Of a stretch of 64,000 nucleotides of DNA, positions 61,020-64,000 are shown piece after piece. Source of the DNA: JAFEDN01 sp963844565 (GTDB taxonomy: Bacteria > Pseudomonadota > Gammaproteobacteria > Coxiellales > Coxiellaceae); contig CAWJON010000002.1 of the NCBI GenBank assembly GCA_963844565.1, positions 1,922,001 to 1,986,000 on the forward strand, given 5' to 3'. Position 1 is the first letter of the stretch; each line of letters begins with the position of its first letter. The notes below the pieces were generated by a model. That model was not told the origin of the DNA, did no database searches, and saw nothing but the letters and a program-made list of their open reading frames with translations. The translations under genes were made by a program, and so were the position numbers.

Positions 61020-63659
61020 CTAACTCAAACTAATTTTTTTTTGCAGCTTCCTATGTGCTAACACCCAATTTTTAAGGGTATCAATATCCCCTTTTATTTC
61101 ATCTGGCGATGGCGCACTGTCATTTCTACCACGGGAAGGATCGTGAGAATCTACAAAATCACAGCATTTTTCAAAGCCATCTTTTAGTATTTTACAGTTT
61201 TCCCGATTAAGAGCAGTTATCTTCTCAAGATTTTTAATATTTATATAATCTCTATGCCGGACAACCACTTGAGATAAAGCTATATCTTCAACTGCACGCT
61301 CCCAGGTAGCTCGTAACGAATTATAAATTTTTATTACTTCAGTCTGATACTTTTCATCATCGTTATTGTCATAATACCTTACAGCAGTGCTTAAATATTT
61401 TTCTAATTTATCGATTCTATCTTCAACGCTTTTTGCTATCCAAGGTAATCCTTCGGTAACAATTCCCGTACCAGATGAGCCTCGACTGACAGTTATAAAT
61501 TTTTGGAATATATTTTTTTTAGTTGCGATATCTTTTAAGTCATTTACAAATACGAGATCATGGGTGAAAACAATAACTTGACGATACTCAGCTTCTTGAA
61601 CAAGTCTTTCAGCCACCTTTTTACGCCAACGATGATCTAATGAACAAACTGGATCATCAAAAATTAGTGCGGATTTATGATTGGTTGTTGCCAATTCTGT
61701 TAAGAAAGCAGCCAAAGCAACGCAGGTTTGTTCCCCCTCACTAAGTATAAAGCTAATCTGGGCATCAGGTTTAGCAAGAAGAGAAATTCGATATTGAGGT
61801 GATCCATATTTTCCCCCAGAGCGAATAATTTCAACTCGAACTTTCTCAGCAGCTAATTTAACAATTTCTTGCTGAAATCTATCACGTAATTTAGGAGTGA
61901 TAACTTCGTCAGCGATCTCATTACCTAATTTGGTAATTGCCTGAGTTCCAGTTTCACTTATACACTTATCAAGTTTTTTAATTTTATACAATCTTTCAAT
62001 TTCTTGTTTAACTTTTGGCAAGTTTTCTCGTAAAATCTCTTTGTCCGCAAGATTTTGAAATTCAATTTCTAATTTTTTTCGCTCATGATCAAGCATAGCC
62101 TTATTAAGTTCCTCTAATTGTCCCTCAAGCATAGATTCAATTTCTTGTAAATATGTATCGGGATCCTCTGAAAAATGGGGAGAGGTTAATTTTTTCTGAG
62201 GCGATTTTATAAATAAGTATCTTCTAACTCTGGCTAAAGCGATATATCTATTGATTTTTTTTGATAAATTTAAATCTATTACTGGTAAATTTCTAAGATA
62301 AGCTTTTACTGATCTAATAGTAATAGCAGTGTTTTTTAATTTACTCATTGCTGTTTGTGATAACCTTTCAGCCTCTATAGCTTTTTTTTCAGAATCTTGC
62401 TGAATATACTCATCAAATTTAATTAATCGTTGTCGAGCATCTTCTCCTAAGTTTTGTTGACAAAGGACGCAAACAGCATCCTTAAGAGGCGATGGGAATG
62501 GCTGTCCTGGATAGGCGATTTCTTTTGCATATTGCCGCGCAGATTCAAATAGCAAATGCCATGCTTGACTACCAATCCCTACCAATGGCTGAGTATGGAA
62601 AATTTTTTCAGCAGCTATTTGGGCAGCATTTCTTTTAGATATGGCATCAGAATAAAGCAAGTTTATTCTTGAAAAATTCTGATCAAGTGCGCATTCAGTA
62701 ATATTTTTAATTTCAATTCTAAGCTTTTTTATATTTTCAATTTTGGATTTTTTTTCAGCACAAACTATAGATAAATTTTTAGATAAATGATCTTTAAGAT
62801 AGATAAGTCTATTTTTTTCTTCGGCACTTAACGTTGATAGTACTTTAATTTTTTCAAAATCCGTACTTCCTTTTAATAATTCTATTTCCTTACCCACATC
62901 AGTGAATTTTTTCCACATCGATGTTGTAAAAATGGGATCTTTTAATTTAACCAATTGTTCTTTTTCAATGTTTAACTCATCTTTAATAAGCTGACAGACT
63001 CGCGCAAGTTCGTCAGGTATGTCTAGCCCAAAAGGTCGAAAAGCAACTTCATTTTTATCATTGATATGAATTATCGCACAGTCTCTATCAAAGACACTGA
63101 TATTGGAAAGGCTGGGATGCGGGTGATCAGTGTCTTCCCATTTTTCGCATATTTGTTTGGCGTCATCAATACCTTGACTATATTGAATTGCCGCAGAAGC
63201 TTTGGTTTTTCGATTCGGAACATAATTTTCATAAATATTAGGATGTATTTGACCACGATGACGCGCCCTACATGCACGCTTGAGAATACGTACATAACCA
63301 GATTTTCCTGCCCCATTTTCACCATAAACGATATTAAGACCATTTTTTTCAAAGTTTAAATTTTGATTAGCAGCAAGATGGTTGATATCTTTCACATCAC
63401 TAATTGAAATTAAAGAAATAGAATGATCTAAATTATGATCCTCCAAAGAATAACCTATCTCGAAGGGATTAAAAACAGAACTTTTGCCTTCTTGAAGGGT
63501 TATTTCTTGCTTGCAAAGCTGAATCAAGTTTTTGATGTCTGTTGCATCTAATTTCCCTTTTATGGTGATTCGCCGTAGAGCTTCTTGCTGCCAATTAGGC
63601 CGGTTTTCAGACCACGCTGCTATGGTTTGCAAAACAGTTTTTTGTTTTGGGTTGATCAT
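61020..63659 (-). CDS. RloC/PrrC-like SMC-type AAA_13 ATPase
   Basis: An 879-residue ABC-type ATPase with split motor. Walker A is GENGAGKS at 113-120; the ABC signature LSEGEQ is at 639-644; Walker B ALIFDDP is at 664-670; the switch His is His700 (VIVFTHD). Between them lie two coiled-coil arms that meet at a Cys397-x-x-Cys400 hook (VCVLCQQNL), as in RloC and Rad50. The C-terminal 170 residues (RHRDYINIKNLEKITALNRE, HDPSRGRNDSAPSPDEIK) may be the effector part; RloC has an anticodon-nuclease domain there, but I cannot confirm the R-E-H triad. GAGGATATT precedes the ATG. Confidence 0.8.
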   Translation of the reverse strand: MINPKQKTVLQTIAAWSENRPNWQQEALRRITIKGKLDATDIKNLIQLCKQEITLQEGKSSVFNPFEIGYSLEDHNLDHSISLISISDVKDINHLAANQNLNFEKNGLNIVYGENGAGKSGYVRILKRACRARHRGQIHPNIYENYVPNRKTKASAAIQYSQGIDDAKQICEKWEDTDHPHPSLSNISVFDRDCAIIHINDKNEVAFRPFGLDIPDELARVCQLIKDELNIEKEQLVKLKDPIFTTSMWKKFTDVGKEIELLKGSTDFEKIKVLSTLSAEEKNRLIYLKDHLSKNLSIVCAEKKSKIENIKKLRIEIKNITECALDQNFSRINLLYSDAISKRNAAQIAAEKIFHTQPLVGIGSQAWHLLFESARQYAKEIAYPGQPFPSPLKDAVCVLCQQNLGEDARQRLIKFDEYIQQDSEKKAIEAERLSQTAMSKLKNTAITIRSVKAYLRNLPVIDLNLSKKINRYIALARVRRYLFIKSPQKKLTSPHFSEDPDTYLQEIESMLEGQLEELNKAMLDHERKKLEIEFQNLADKEILRENLPKVKQEIERLYKIKKLDKCISETGTQAITKLGNEIADEVITPKLRDRFQQEIVKLAAEKVRVEIIRSGGKYGSPQYRISLLAKPDAQISFILSEGEQTCVALAAFLTELATTNHKSALIFDDPVCSLDHRWRKKVAERLVQEAEYRQVIVFTHDLVFVNDLKDIATKKNIFQKFITVSRGSSGTGIVTEGLPWIAKSVEDRIDKLEKYLSTAVRYYDNNDDEKYQTEVIKIYNSLRATWERAVEDIALSQVVVRHRDYINIKNLEKITALNRENCKILKDGFEKCCDFVDSHDPSRGRNDSAPSPDEIKGDIDTLKNWVLAHRKLQKKISLS

Positions 63660-63807
63660 TTAATATCCTCGTCATGTATTTTGCCTTATCAGGCTAAACG
63701 TAGGCTGTCCCTGTATTTAAGAGAAAAAATCATATCAATAATTGCTTATTGGCTCAATTTTAAAATCTATAAGAAACTAAAAGGTAGCCGAAGCTTTACA
63801 TTTTAGT

Positions 63808-64000
63808 TTAGCTTTCTACTTCATTTTCCAATGATGCAGGAGAGAAATAACCAGAATTAACAGAAGATATATTACGTAATTTTATCCACGCCTCATCGTC
63901 TTTCATAATATATGCATCTATCCAGTGAATGTATTTTTTATATAAATTAAGAGCTTCAGTAACAGTTAACGTATCATCTTCGGCATTTATTACTGTCCAT
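63808..64000 (-). CDS. Partial hypothetical protein, C-terminal part only
   Basis: The minus strand is open from the window edge to TAA at 63808-63810, about 63 codons: WTVINAEDDTLTVTEALNLY, KKYIHWIDAYIMKDDEAWIK and on. It ends 148 bp before the start of the ATPase gene and is on the same strand, so it may be the first gene of the same operon and part of the same system. Not recognised. Confidence 0.5.
   Translation of the reverse strand, partial: WTVINAEDDTLTVTEALNLYKKYIHWIDAYIMKDDEAWIKLRNISSVNSGYFSPASLENEVES

Overview
The window reads as accessory chromosome from a low-GC (roughly mid-30s to 40 percent by eye) gammaproteobacterium, most likely an intracellular, protist-associated lineage of the Legionellales (Legionella / Coxiellaceae / Berkiella-like). 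Pointers are the eukaryotic-like proteins (an ankyrin protein, a SET-domain protein, an F-box protein), a PlaA-like GDSL lipase, ProP-type MFS transport, PAS/LuxR regulators, many small REP-like repeats and very heavy gene decay. The genus is an inference from gene content; no rRNA, complete tRNA or core marker is present.

Left part (1-33 kb): single genes and short operons for small-molecule chemistry, mixed with debris. Notable are a secreted copper amine oxidase (593-2524), a large ankyrin/membrane protein (5045-8125), a GDSL lipase (9501-10511), a TetR gene divergent from an NTF2-like protein with an operator between them (10993-12054), and a five-gene minus-strand operon (CMD-family protein, tautomerase, PhzF-like, ABM-like, secreted alpha/beta hydrolase; 16044-13291). 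Then come a MFS/LuxR pair, an FMO-type monooxygenase, a 2H phosphoesterase and an unusual GNAT-GrpB-kinase triple fusion (23600-25186). At least a dozen gene remnants (exoIII, asd, phzF, MDR oxidoreductase, aminoglycoside phosphotransferase, Fes-like esterase, response regulator and others) lie between them. A phage-type replication module in decay (33094-34680) and an excisionase-like gene follow.

Right part (35-64 kb): a tandem array of integration scars. Four same-orientation copies of the 3' half of a tRNA-Lys(CUU)-like gene, each starting in the anticodon loop and 42 bp long (35837, 39550, 51880, 58363), mark attachment sites of stacked integrative elements. A decayed tyrosine-integrase fragment sits beside the last one (57715-57912). 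The cargo between the scars is mainly defence or addiction-like: AAA+ ATPase with a nuclease-like C-terminus, two AbiE-type pairs, DUF1016 nuclease, an Apea-HEPN-like protein, a trypsin-like protease, a large RloC/PrrC-like SMC-type ATPase, and decayed HigBA and DNA methyltransferase. The second cassette also carries a SET-domain protein with a TIKI/ChaN-like N-terminus and an F-box protein.

Two dispersed repeat families run through both parts. Family 1 is a 143-bp element with 26-bp terminal inverted repeats (TIR) starting GGGGTCAAG; it has five near-full copies plus variants. Family 2 is a ~200-bp element with TIR GGTGTCAGAGTCGAC; two full copies in opposite orientation bracket the F-box and AraC genes. 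A RAYT/Y1-transposase ORF that has lost both histidines of its HUH motif lies near one family 2 copy. Repeats often abut gene fragments, which suggests they mark many of the breakpoints.
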